Shown here one piece after another: positions 8,574 through 16,096 of a DNA stretch of 64,000 bases. Under the pieces are notes generated by a model that was not told the origin of the DNA, made no database searches, and saw only the letters and a list, made by a program, of their open reading frames with translations. Every line of letters begins with the position of its first letter. Position 1 is the first letter of the stretch. Origin of the DNA: Streptomyces cellostaticus (GTDB lineage: Bacteria; Actinomycetota; Actinomycetes; Streptomycetales; Streptomycetaceae); assembly GCF_023630175.1 (NCBI RefSeq), contig NZ_JALLIN010000041.1, positions 1-64,000 of the forward strand, in the 5' to 3' direction. Position numbers and translations under genes: made by a program.

Positions 8574-9932
8574 ATGACCGCCACCACACTCGTGTCCAAG
8601 GAGGCGGCCCCGCGCGCCGCCGGCACGGCCCGGGGGCGCCGCGGCCGGCGGCGCGCCCGGACCGTCGCCCTGCTCTTCGTCCTCCCCGCCCTGCTCCTGC
8701 TCGGCGCGCTCGTCGTCTACCCGGTGCTGTTCTCGGTCGGACGCAGCTTCTTCGACGCCTCCGGCACCCGGTTCGTGGGCGGCGGCAACTACGCCGAGAT
8801 GTTCCGCGACCCGGCGACGCTGAAGGCCATCCGCAACACCACCATCTGGGTGGTCGTGGCCCCGGCCCTGCTCACCGGCCTCGGCCTGATCCTGGCCGTC
8901 CTGGTGGAGAAGGTCCGCTGGGCCACGGCCTTCAAACTGCTGCTGTTCATGCCGATGGCGGTCTCCTTCCTCGCCGCCGGCATCATCTTCCGCCTCGCCT
9001 ACGACGAGGACCCGGACAAGGGCGTCCTCGACGCCGCCGTGGTCGGCGTCCACGACGTGTTCAAGGGCACCTCGTCGTACCCGACGGCACGGGGCCGCGA
9101 GGGGCTGCTGGACCGGGGCGGCGACGGGTCCTACCTCAGCCACGCCGCCGCGTCCCCGGGCGAGTCGGTCACCCTGCCCATGGTCGGCGTGCTGCCGGGC
9201 GACCTGCCGCGGGACGCCTCGCCCGCCCGTCCGGCGGCGCGGCGCGCCGCCGCCGCCGGAGAACTGCGCGGTGTCGTCTACCTCGACTTCACCCCCGGCG
9301 GGGGAGGCGAGCAGGGCCGGGTCGACCCGAAGGAGAGCGGCCTGCCCGGCATGAAGGTCGAGGCGCTGCGCGACGGGAGGACCATCGCCGGCACCACGTC
9401 CTCCTCCGACGGCTCCTTCCGCTTCACCGGACTCCAGGAGGGCTCGTACACGGTGAAGCTGCCCGCGTCCAACTTCGCGCCGCCCTACCAGGGCGTCTCC
9501 TGGCTCGGCCCGACGCTGGTCACCCCGGCGATCATCGGCGCCTACCTGTGGATCTGGACGGGCTTCGCGATGGTGCTGATCGGCGCCGGTCTGTCGAGCC
9601 TGCCCCGGGACGCGCTGGAGGCGGCGCGGATGGACGGCGCGAACGAGTGGCAGATCTTCCGCCGCATCACCGTGCCGCTGCTCGCCCCCGTGCTGACGGT
9701 CGTCTTCGTCACCCTCGTGATCAACGTGATGAAGGTGTTCGACCTCGTCTACATCATCGCGCCGGGACCGGTGCAGGAGGACGCCACCGTGCTCGCGACC
9801 CAGATGTGGCTGGTGTCGTTCGGCGGCGGCAACAACCAGGGGCTCGGCAGCGCCCTCGGCGTGCTGCTGCTCCTGCTGGTCATCCCCGCGATGGTCTTCA
9901 ACGTCCGCCGCTTCCGAAGGAGTCAGCGATGA
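8574..9932 (+). CDS. Sugar ABC transporter permease, MalF type, with large extracellular insertion
   Basis: 452 aa inner-membrane permease. Predicted helices start at about residues 30-58, 88-110 and 118-141; a 170-residue loop (about 143-313) then precedes helix 4 at about 314-334. The EAA loop EAARMDGANEWQIF contacts the ATPase. The long loop sits between helices 3 and 4, the same place as the P2 loop of E. coli MalF, but its second half (residues about 229-300, GVVYLDFTP to GSYTVKLP) reads like a carboxypeptidase-regulatory/SdrD_B-type beta-sandwich domain, with SSSDGSFRFTGLQEGSYTV as the signature. The next permease overlaps by ATGA. Start ATG 8574 was chosen by spacing to the preceding stop and by the N-terminal basic cluster. 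Confidence 0.9.
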   Translation: MTATTLVSKEAAPRAAGTARGRRGRRRARTVALLFVLPALLLLGALVVYPVLFSVGRSFFDASGTRFVGGGNYAEMFRDPATLKAIRNTTIWVVVAPALLTGLGLILAVLVEKVRWATAFKLLLFMPMAVSFLAAGIIFRLAYDEDPDKGVLDAAVVGVHDVFKGTSSYPTARGREGLLDRGGDGSYLSHAAASPGESVTLPMVGVLPGDLPRDASPARPAARRAAAAGELRGVVYLDFTPGGGGEQGRVDPKESGLPGMKVEALRDGRTIAGTTSSSDGSFRFTGLQEGSYTVKLPASNFAPPYQGVSWLGPTLVTPAIIGAYLWIWTGFAMVLIGAGLSSLPRDALEAARMDGANEWQIFRRITVPLLAPVLTVVFVTLVINVMKVFDLVYIIAPGPVQEDATVLATQMWLVSFGGGNNQGLGSALGVLLLLLVIPAMVFNVRRFRRSQR

Positions 9933-10768
9933 ACGTGGTCAGGCGCGGCCTGGGCAACGGCCTGGTCCAGGCGTTCCTCGTGGTGATCGGCCTGGTCTGG
10001 GCGACCCCGCTCGCGGGACTGTTCGTGTCCTCCCTGCGCTCGGCCCATGACACGGCGAAGGGCGGCTGGTGGACGGCGCTGTCCAGTCCGGGGCAGCTCT
10101 CCTTCGACAACTACTCGGCGCTGCTGAAGAACGCCGGCATCACCCAGGCCTTCTGGAACACCGTGCTGATCTCGGTGCCGACGACCGTCCTGGTCGTCGT
10201 CATCGCGGCCCTCGCCGGATACGCCTTCGCCTGGCTGGACTTCCCGCTGCGCGAACCGCTGTTCCTGCTGGTGGTGGCCCTGCTGGTGGTACCGGTGCAG
10301 ATCGGTCTGCTGCCGGTGGCCAAACTCTTCGGCCAGTTGGGCCTGTTCGGCACGATCCCCGGCGTGGTCCTCTTCCACGTCGCCTACGGCCTGCCCTTCG
10401 CCGTGTTCCTCCTGCGCAACTACTTCGCGGAGATGCCCAAGGAGATGCTGGAGGCGGCGCGGATGGACGGCGGCGGCGAGTGGCGCATCTTCACCCGCCT
10501 GGTCCTTCCGGTGGGGCGTCCCGCCATCGCCTCGCTCGCCATCTTCCAGTTCCTCTGGGTCTGGAACGACATGCTGGTCGCGCTCCTCTTCGCGGACAGC
10601 TCCTCCCAGCCGCTGACCGTGCAGCTCCAGTCCCAGATACGCCAGTTCGGCAGCAACATCGACGTGCTGGCCCCGGGTGCCTTCATCTCCCTGACGGTCC
10701 CCGTGGTCGTCTTCTTCGCCTTCCAGCGCCACTTCGTGCAGGGCGTGATGGCCGGCTCGGTCAAGTGA
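9929..10768 (+). CDS. Sugar ABC transporter permease, MalG type
   Basis: 279 aa second permease half with six predicted helices and the EAA loop LEAARMDGGGEWRIFTRLVLP at about residues 172-192. Its ATG overlaps the stop of the first permease (ATGA), so the two are translated as a pair, fitting a MalF-MalG heterodimer. It is the last gene of the alpha-glucoside operon and is followed by a strong terminator hairpin 15 bases after the stop. Confidence 0.93.
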   Translation: MNVVRRGLGNGLVQAFLVVIGLVWATPLAGLFVSSLRSAHDTAKGGWWTALSSPGQLSFDNYSALLKNAGITQAFWNTVLISVPTTVLVVVIAALAGYAFAWLDFPLREPLFLLVVALLVVPVQIGLLPVAKLFGQLGLFGTIPGVVLFHVAYGLPFAVFLLRNYFAEMPKEMLEAARMDGGGEWRIFTRLVLPVGRPAIASLAIFQFLWVWNDMLVALLFADSSSQPLTVQLQSQIRQFGSNIDVLAPGAFISLTVPVVVFFAFQRHFVQGVMAGSVK

Positions 10769-10783
10769 CCCCACCCTGACGGG

Positions 10784-10823
10784 GACGACGGAGGCGGCCG
10801 GTTCACCGGCCGCCTCCGTCGTC
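10784..10823 (+). terminator. Perfect 18-bp hairpin terminator of the sugar operon
   Basis: Stem GACGACGGAGGCGGCCGG at 10784-10801, loop TTCA, and exact complement at 10806-10823. No U-tract follows, as is usual in Streptomyces. Being symmetric, it can also stop the leftward lamin-tail-domain gene that converges on it. Confidence 0.85.
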
Positions 10824-10902
10824 CTACGTCCGGCGCCGGGCGCTCCCGCCGCGGGAGCACCCGATCCGCGCAGCCGGTCGCCCGTCCTCGTGCGACGCGC
10901 CC

Positions 10903-11400
10903 TCAGCCGTGGAAGGTGATGTAGCCGTTGCCGTCGCGGTCGTTGGCGGACCTGGTGTAGGCGTGGGTGTCAGCGTGGGCGCCGGAGGGCTTGTAGAGGC
11001 GGATGGTGTCCTTGTCGTTGTTCCAGATGAAGTTGCAGTTCTGGCGGTACACGACGTTGCCGGCGTCCGAGTCGGTGCCGTGGCCCCCGCGCAGCTTCAC
11101 GTAGTCGCCGGGCTGCAGGTAGTGGTTCTTGGTGAAGACGAACCGGTTGGTGCTGGTGGCGTCCCTGACCACGTAGCCCCTGAGGTTCACGGTCGCGGTG
11201 CGCGAGTAGTTCTTGATCGTCACGTACTCGCCCCTGGTGTTGCCGGAGGAGCAGCTGTTGGAGTCCCGCCCCGGAGCGTCGTACTGGACGCCCCTGACCT
11301 TCAGGGCGGAGGAGTACTCGGCGGCCTGGGCCGGGGCCGCGACGGTGACGGCGAGCGCTCCGGCCGAGACGGCCGCGGCCAGCGCGAAGCGTATACGCAT
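10903..11400 (-). CDS. Secreted lamin-tail-domain (LTD) protein
   Basis: 165 aa. Sec signal peptide MRIRFALAAAVSAGALAVTV ending at AQA-AEY (about residue 29), then a single LTD fold: GEYVTIKNYS, NLRGYVVRDATS, LQPGDYVKLRGGHG and IWNNDKDTIRLYKPSG. The start ATG 11400 is preceded by GAGGGGGACC. The mature protein has two cysteines (SNSCSS and RQNCNF) that could form a disulphide. LTD proteins are common, short, secreted proteins in Streptomyces; the molecular role is not known. The gene stands alone, flanked by the sugar-operon terminator and by the terminator of the pentose-phosphate operon. Confidence 0.88.
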   Translation of the reverse strand: MRIRFALAAAVSAGALAVTVAAPAQAAEYSSALKVRGVQYDAPGRDSNSCSSGNTRGEYVTIKNYSRTATVNLRGYVVRDATSTNRFVFTKNHYLQPGDYVKLRGGHGTDSDAGNVVYRQNCNFIWNNDKDTIRLYKPSGAHADTHAYTRSANDRDGNGYITFHG

Positions 11401-11523
11401 GAGGTCCCCCCTCAATGGTGCGAGTGATACGGCCAGGAGCTTATCCAAAGGATGAAGGCGGCATGGACGTTTGGTGCGGGAAGTGTGAAGAGCCCGGCTG
11501 GGGGTGGCGGCGCGCAACGCGAA

Positions 11524-11557
11524 GGGGGCGGCAGGGAGTTGGATCCCTGCCGCCCCC
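11524..11557 (-). terminator. 14-bp hairpin terminator after pgl
   Basis: Perfect stem GGGGGCGGCAGGGA (11524-11537) with its complement at 11544-11557 and a 6-base loop, 23 bases beyond the pgl stop. It closes the leftward pentose-phosphate operon and shields the LTD gene promoter. Confidence 0.85.
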
Positions 11558-11579
11558 GTCCGTCACGGAAGGGCGGGCC

Positions 11580-12362
11580 TCACGGTGACGCCGGTGGGTA
11601 CAGCGACCGCGGCAACCGCGAGGCCGCCGCGGAGTCCAGGAGCCACAGGGTCCGCGAGCGTCCGCGGGCGCCCGCCGCCGGTGCCTGCACCTCGCCCGCG
11701 CCCGAGAGGGCGATGGCCACGGCCTGGGCCTTGTCCTCGCCGGCCGCGAGCAGCCAGACCTCGCGGGCCGAGCGGATCGCGGGGAGGGTCAGCGAGACCC
11801 GGGTCGGCGGCGGCTTCGGCGCCCCGTGCACGCCGACCACCGTGCGCTCCGTCTCGCGGACCGCGGGCAACTCCGGGAACAGCGACGCCACGTGGGTGTC
11901 CGGGCCGACGCCCAGCATCAGCACGTCGAAGGACGGCACCGGGCCGTGGTTCTCCGGCCCGGCCGCCTTGGCCAGTTCCGCCGCGTAGGCCTCCGCCGCC
12001 GCCTCCACGTCCGTACCGTGCGGACCGTCGGACGCGGGCATGGCGTGCACGCGCTCCGGGTCCAGCGGCACCGCGTCCAGCAGCGCCTCGCGGGCCTGCG
12101 TGACATTGCGCTCCGGATCGCCCTCGGGCAGGTAGCGCTCGTCGCCCCACCACAGGTCGAGGCGGCCCCAGTCGACGGCGTCCCGGGCGGGTGCCGCCGC
12201 CAGCGCGGCCAGCAGGCCGTTGCCGTTGCGGCCACCGGTCAGGACCACCGACGCGGTGCCCCGGGAGGCCTGCGCGTCCACGATCCGGGTGATCAGGCGG
12301 GCCGCGGCGGCCCGCGCCATCAGTTCCTTGTCGTGATGCACGACGAGCTGCGGGGTGCTCAC
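11580..12362 (-). CDS. pgl: 6-phosphogluconolactonase
   Basis: 260 aa, hydrolyses 6-phosphogluconolactone to 6-phosphogluconate, the second oxidative pentose-phosphate step, in the cytoplasm. Recognisable family segments are VVLTGGRNGNGLLAAL near the N terminus, DWGRLDLWWGDERYLPEGDPERN in the centre, and LMLGVGPDTHVASLFP. The family usually has GMGxDGHTASLFPG at this last site; here it is VGPDTHVASLFPE, so the Gly-His-Thr is changed to Thr-His-Val while the His is kept. The GTG start at 12362 overlaps the opcA stop as GTGA. It is the last gene of the operon. Confidence 0.93.
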   Translation of the reverse strand: MSTPQLVVHHDKELMARAAAARLITRIVDAQASRGTASVVLTGGRNGNGLLAALAAAPARDAVDWGRLDLWWGDERYLPEGDPERNVTQAREALLDAVPLDPERVHAMPASDGPHGTDVEAAAEAYAAELAKAAGPENHGPVPSFDVLMLGVGPDTHVASLFPELPAVRETERTVVGVHGAPKPPPTRVSLTLPAIRSAREVWLLAAGEDKAQAVAIALSGAGEVQAPAAGARGRSRTLWLLDSAAASRLPRSLYPPASP

Positions 12363-13408
12363 TTCGCGGCCGCCTTCCTCACCGGGGCCTTCTTGGCGGC
12401 CGCCTTCTTCGCGGGAGCCTTCGCGGACTCCTCCTCCACCGGTTCGGCGACCGCGGCCGGCTCCGCCGCCGCGGGCTCCGGCACGGTGTTCAGCCGCTCC
12501 ACGCCGAAGGCCAGCGCGGAGGCGTAGGTGTCGTCCGGGTCGAGCCGCCGCAGCTCCTCCGCGATCAGCTCGGCGGTTTCCCGCCGCTTCAGCGCCACCG
12601 CGCGGGCCGGCTGGCCCTCGATGGCCAGGGTGGCGAGCGAGCCGTCCGCCCGGTCCAGGGTGATGGGGCCCTCGCTGGTGTCCATCCGCACGGCCGTCAG
12701 CCCCGGCCCCGCGGACAGCGAACGCCGGACGGGGACGTCCAGCCGGTCCGCGAGCCACATCGCCAGCAGCTCACAGCTCGGGTTGAACTCCTCGCCCTCC
12801 ACCTCGACGGCCTTCACCTCGCACACCACCTGGTCCAGGGCCGCCGCGAGCATCGAGCGCCACGGCGTGATCCGGGTCCAGGACAGATCGGTGTCGCCGG
12901 GTGCGTAGGTCTCGGCGCGGGCGGACAGCTCCCGCACCGGCTGCTCGGCGGCATAGGTGTCGGTCACCCGGCGCTGGGCCAGGGCGCCCAGCGGGTCGTT
13001 GGCCGGGTCCAGCGGCGCGTTCACCGGCCACCAGACGACCACCGGGGCGTCGGGCAGCAGCAGCGGCAGCACCACCGACTCGGCCTGCTCGGACACCTCG
13101 CCGTACAGCCGCAGGACGACCGTCTCGCCGGTGCCCGCCTCCGCGCCCACCCGCACCTCGGCGTCGAGCCGGGACGACGTGCGGTCGCGCGGGGAGCGGG
13201 AGACCCGCTTGATGACCACGAGCGTGCGCGAGGGGTGCTCGCGCGAGGCGTCGTTGGCGGCCTTGAGGGCGTCGTAGGCGTTCTCCTCGTCGGTGACGAT
13301 GACGAGGGTCAGGACCATGCCGACGGCAGGGGTGCCGATCGCACGGCGGCCCCGGACGAGCGCCTTGTTGATCGCGCCGGCGGTGGTGCCGGTCAGGTCT
13401 ATCTTCAT
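12359..13408 (-). CDS. opcA: OpcA, glucose-6-phosphate dehydrogenase assembly protein
   Basis: 349 aa. OpcA is needed for full activity and assembly of Zwf in cyanobacteria and is always linked to zwf in actinobacteria. Start KIDLTGTTAGAINKALVRGRR and the central VVWWPVNAPLDPANDPLG are family hallmarks. ATG 13408 overlaps the zwf stop (ATGA). The last 45 residues form a low-complexity Ala/Pro/Glu stretch followed by a basic tail rich in Ala-Lys (KAPAKKAAAKKAPVRKAAAK), reminiscent of histone H1-like tails and not needed for the OpcA fold. Confidence 0.94.
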   Translation of the reverse strand: MKIDLTGTTAGAINKALVRGRRAIGTPAVGMVLTLVIVTDEENAYDALKAANDASREHPSRTLVVIKRVSRSPRDRTSSRLDAEVRVGAEAGTGETVVLRLYGEVSEQAESVVLPLLLPDAPVVVWWPVNAPLDPANDPLGALAQRRVTDTYAAEQPVRELSARAETYAPGDTDLSWTRITPWRSMLAAALDQVVCEVKAVEVEGEEFNPSCELLAMWLADRLDVPVRRSLSAGPGLTAVRMDTSEGPITLDRADGSLATLAIEGQPARAVALKRRETAELIAEELRRLDPDDTYASALAFGVERLNTVPEPAAAEPAAVAEPVEEESAKAPAKKAAAKKAPVRKAAAK

Positions 13409-14943
13409 GGCCGGCGCCAGCTCCGTCCGTCTCGTGCCAGCATCTCGTCCGCCTCGACGGGGCCCCAGGTGCCCGACTTGTACTGTGCGGGCCTGCCGTG
13501 CCGGTCCCAGTACTCCTCGATCGGGTCGAGGATCTTCCAGGACAGCTCGACCTCCTCCGTGCGCGGGAAGAGGTTGGCGTCGCCGAGCAGCACGTCCAGG
13601 ATGAGCCGCTCGTACGCCTCCGGGCTGGACTCCGTGAACGACTCGCCGTAGGCGAAGTCCATGGACACGTCCCGGATCTCCATGGAGGTGCCCGGCACCT
13701 TGGAGCCGAAGCGGACCGTGATGCCCTCGTCCGGCTGGACGCGGATGACGACCGCGTTCGAGCCCAGCTCCTCCGTCGCCGTGTGGTCGAAGGGGGAGTG
13801 CGGGGCCCGCTGGAAGACCACCGCGATCTCGGTGACCCGGCGGCCCAGACGCTTGCCGGTGCGCAGGTAGAAGGGGACGCCCGCCCAGCGGCGGTTGTCG
13901 ATGCCCAGCTTGATCGCGGCGAAGGTGTCGGTCTTCGACTTGGCGTCGATGCCGTCCTCGTCGAGGTACCCGATGACCTTCTCGCCGCCCTGCCAGCCCG
14001 CCGCGTACTGCCCGCGCACGGTGCTGCGGCCCAGGTCCTTCGGCAGCCGCACGGCACCGAGCACCTTGGTCTTCTCCGCCGCGAGCGCGTCCGCGTCGAA
14101 GGAGGCGGGCTCCTCCATGGCGGTGAGGGCCATGAGCTGCAGCAGGTGGTTCTGGATGACGTCGCGGGCGGCGCCGATGCCGTCGTAGTAGCCGGCGCGG
14201 CCGCCGACGCCGATGTCCTCGGCCATGGTGATCTGCACGTGGTCCACGAAGGACCGGTTCCAGATCGGCTCGAACATCGTGTTGGCGAAGCGCAGCGCCA
14301 GGATGTTCTGGACCGTCTCCTTGCCGAGGTAGTGGTCGATCCGGAACACCTGGTCCGGCTCGAACACCTCGTGCACGACCTGGTTCAGCTCCTCGGCGGA
14401 CTCGAGGTCGTGGCCGAACGGCTTCTCGATGACCGCGCGCCGCCAGGAACCCGAGGACTGGTCGGTCAGGCCGTGCTTCTTGAGCTGCTGGATGACCACC
14501 GGGAAGGAACGCGGAGGCACCGAGAGGTAGAAGGCGAAGTTGCCGCCCGTCCCCTGGGCCTTGTCCAGCTCCTCGATGGTGCCGCGCAACCGCTCGAACG
14601 CGTCGTCGTCGTCGAAGGTGCCCTGGACGAAACGCATCCCCTGGATGAGCTGCTGCCAGACCTCCTCGCGGAAGGGGGTCCGGGAGTGCTCCTTGACGGC
14701 GTCGTGGACCTCGGCGGCGAAGTCCTCGTGCGCCCACTCGCGCCGGGCGAAGCCGACCAGCGAGAAGCCCGGCGGCAGCAGACCCCGGTTGGCGAGGTCG
14801 TACACCGCGGGCATCAGCTTCTTCCGGGACAGGTCGCCCGTGACGCCGAAGATCACCAGGCCCGACGGCCCCGCGATGCGCGGGAGCCGTCGGTCGGCGG
14901 GGTCACGAAGCGGGTTCGCTCCGGAACCGGTGAGGCGTGACAA
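13405..14943 (-). CDS. zwf: Glucose-6-phosphate 1-dehydrogenase
   Basis: 512 aa, oxidises glucose 6-phosphate to 6-phosphogluconolactone with NADP. The nucleotide-binding FGVTGDLSRKKL is at about residues 32-43 and the substrate-binding/catalytic RIDHYLGKE near residue 200. Full length. The start codon is TTG at 14943, one base after the tal stop, with GGAGGG six bases upstream; no better ATG or GTG exists near the conserved GANPLRDPADRRLPRIAGP. TTG may lower initiation relative to tal. It is in the operon tkt-tal-zwf-opcA-pgl with 1-4 base junctions. Confidence 0.96.
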   Translation of the reverse strand: MSRLTGSGANPLRDPADRRLPRIAGPSGLVIFGVTGDLSRKKLMPAVYDLANRGLLPPGFSLVGFARREWAHEDFAAEVHDAVKEHSRTPFREEVWQQLIQGMRFVQGTFDDDDAFERLRGTIEELDKAQGTGGNFAFYLSVPPRSFPVVIQQLKKHGLTDQSSGSWRRAVIEKPFGHDLESAEELNQVVHEVFEPDQVFRIDHYLGKETVQNILALRFANTMFEPIWNRSFVDHVQITMAEDIGVGGRAGYYDGIGAARDVIQNHLLQLMALTAMEEPASFDADALAAEKTKVLGAVRLPKDLGRSTVRGQYAAGWQGGEKVIGYLDEDGIDAKSKTDTFAAIKLGIDNRRWAGVPFYLRTGKRLGRRVTEIAVVFQRAPHSPFDHTATEELGSNAVVIRVQPDEGITVRFGSKVPGTSMEIRDVSMDFAYGESFTESSPEAYERLILDVLLGDANLFPRTEEVELSWKILDPIEEYWDRHGRPAQYKSGTWGPVEADEMLARDGRSWRRP

Positions 14944-14944
14944 C

Positions 14945-16063
14945 TCAGCCCTCCGAAGGGGCGAGGCGCTCGAGCTCCGCCTGGGTCGACTTCAGCAGGT
15001 CGTTCCAGGACGCCTCGAACTTCTCGACGCCCTCGTCCTCCAGCACCCGGACGACGTCGTCGTACGAGATCCCGAGCCGCTCCAGCGCGTCCAGGTCGGC
15101 GCGTGCCTGCTCGTAGGTGCCGGTGACGGCGTCGCCACTGATCTCGCCGTGGTCCTCGACGGCCTCCAGCGTGGCCTCCGGCATGGTGTTGACCGTGTTC
15201 GGCGCGACCAGGTCGACGACGTACATCGTGTCCCGGTACGCCGGGTCCTTGACGCCGGTCGACGCCCACAGCGGACGCTGCCGGTTGGCGCCGGCGCGCT
15301 CCAGGGCGTTCCAGCGCTCGGAGCCGAAGACCTCCTCGTACGCCTCGTAGGCGAGCCGGGCGTTGGCGACGGCGGCCTTGCCGCGCAGCGCCTTCGCCTC
15401 GTCGGTGCCCAGGGCGTCCAGGCGCTTGTCGATCTCGGTGTCCACACGGGACACGAAGAACGACGCCACGGAGTGGATCTTCGACAGGTCCAGGCCGCGC
15501 TCCCGCGCCGTCTCCAGGCCGGAGAGGTACGCGTCCATGACCTTGCGGTAGCGCTCCAGCGAGAAGATCAGCGTGACGTTGACGCTGATGCCGTTGCCGA
15601 TCGTCTCGGCGATCGCCGGCAGACCCGCCTCGGTGGCCGGGATCTTGATCAGTGTGTTGGGGCGGTCCACCAGCCAGGCGAGCTGCTTGGCCTCGGCGAC
15701 GGTCGCCCTGGTCCTGTGCGCCAGGCGCGGGTCGACCTCGATGGAGACCCGGCCGTCCTGGCCGTTCGTGGCCTCGAAGACCGGGTGCAGGATGTCGGCG
15801 GCGTCGCGGACGTCCGCCGTGGTGATCATGCGGATGGCCTCTTCGACGGTGACCTTGCGGGCGGCGAGGTCCGAGAGCTGCTGGTCGTAGCCGTCGCCCT
15901 GCGAGATCGCCTTCTGGAAGATCGTCGGGTTGGTGGTGACGCCCACGACGTGCTGCTGGTCGATCAGCTCGGCGAGGTTGCCGGACGTGATCCGCTTGCG
16001 CGACAGGTCGTCCAGCCAGATCGCCACGCCCTCCTCGGAGAGGCGCTTCAGTGCGTCTGTCAT
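14945..16063 (-). CDS. tal: Transaldolase
   Basis: 372 aa, transfers a dihydroxyacetone unit between sedoheptulose 7-phosphate and glyceraldehyde 3-phosphate. The N-terminal VAIWLDDLSRKRI, VGVTTNPTIFQKAI and the Schiff-base lysine in LIKIPATEAG are visible. It is the long actinobacterial type (about 370 aa), as in the tal2 genes of Streptomyces. 33 bases separate it from tkt, and one base from zwf. Confidence 0.96.
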   Translation of the reverse strand: MTDALKRLSEEGVAIWLDDLSRKRITSGNLAELIDQQHVVGVTTNPTIFQKAISQGDGYDQQLSDLAARKVTVEEAIRMITTADVRDAADILHPVFEATNGQDGRVSIEVDPRLAHRTRATVAEAKQLAWLVDRPNTLIKIPATEAGLPAIAETIGNGISVNVTLIFSLERYRKVMDAYLSGLETARERGLDLSKIHSVASFFVSRVDTEIDKRLDALGTDEAKALRGKAAVANARLAYEAYEEVFGSERWNALERAGANRQRPLWASTGVKDPAYRDTMYVVDLVAPNTVNTMPEATLEAVEDHGEISGDAVTGTYEQARADLDALERLGISYDDVVRVLEDEGVEKFEASWNDLLKSTQAELERLAPSEG

Positions 16064-16096
16064 GGAATTACATCTCCTACGTGTCGTATATGAGCG

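Noticed and set aside
13498..14940. Rightward 480-codon frame opposite zwf
   Set aside because: Antisense to an intact, motif-complete zwf.
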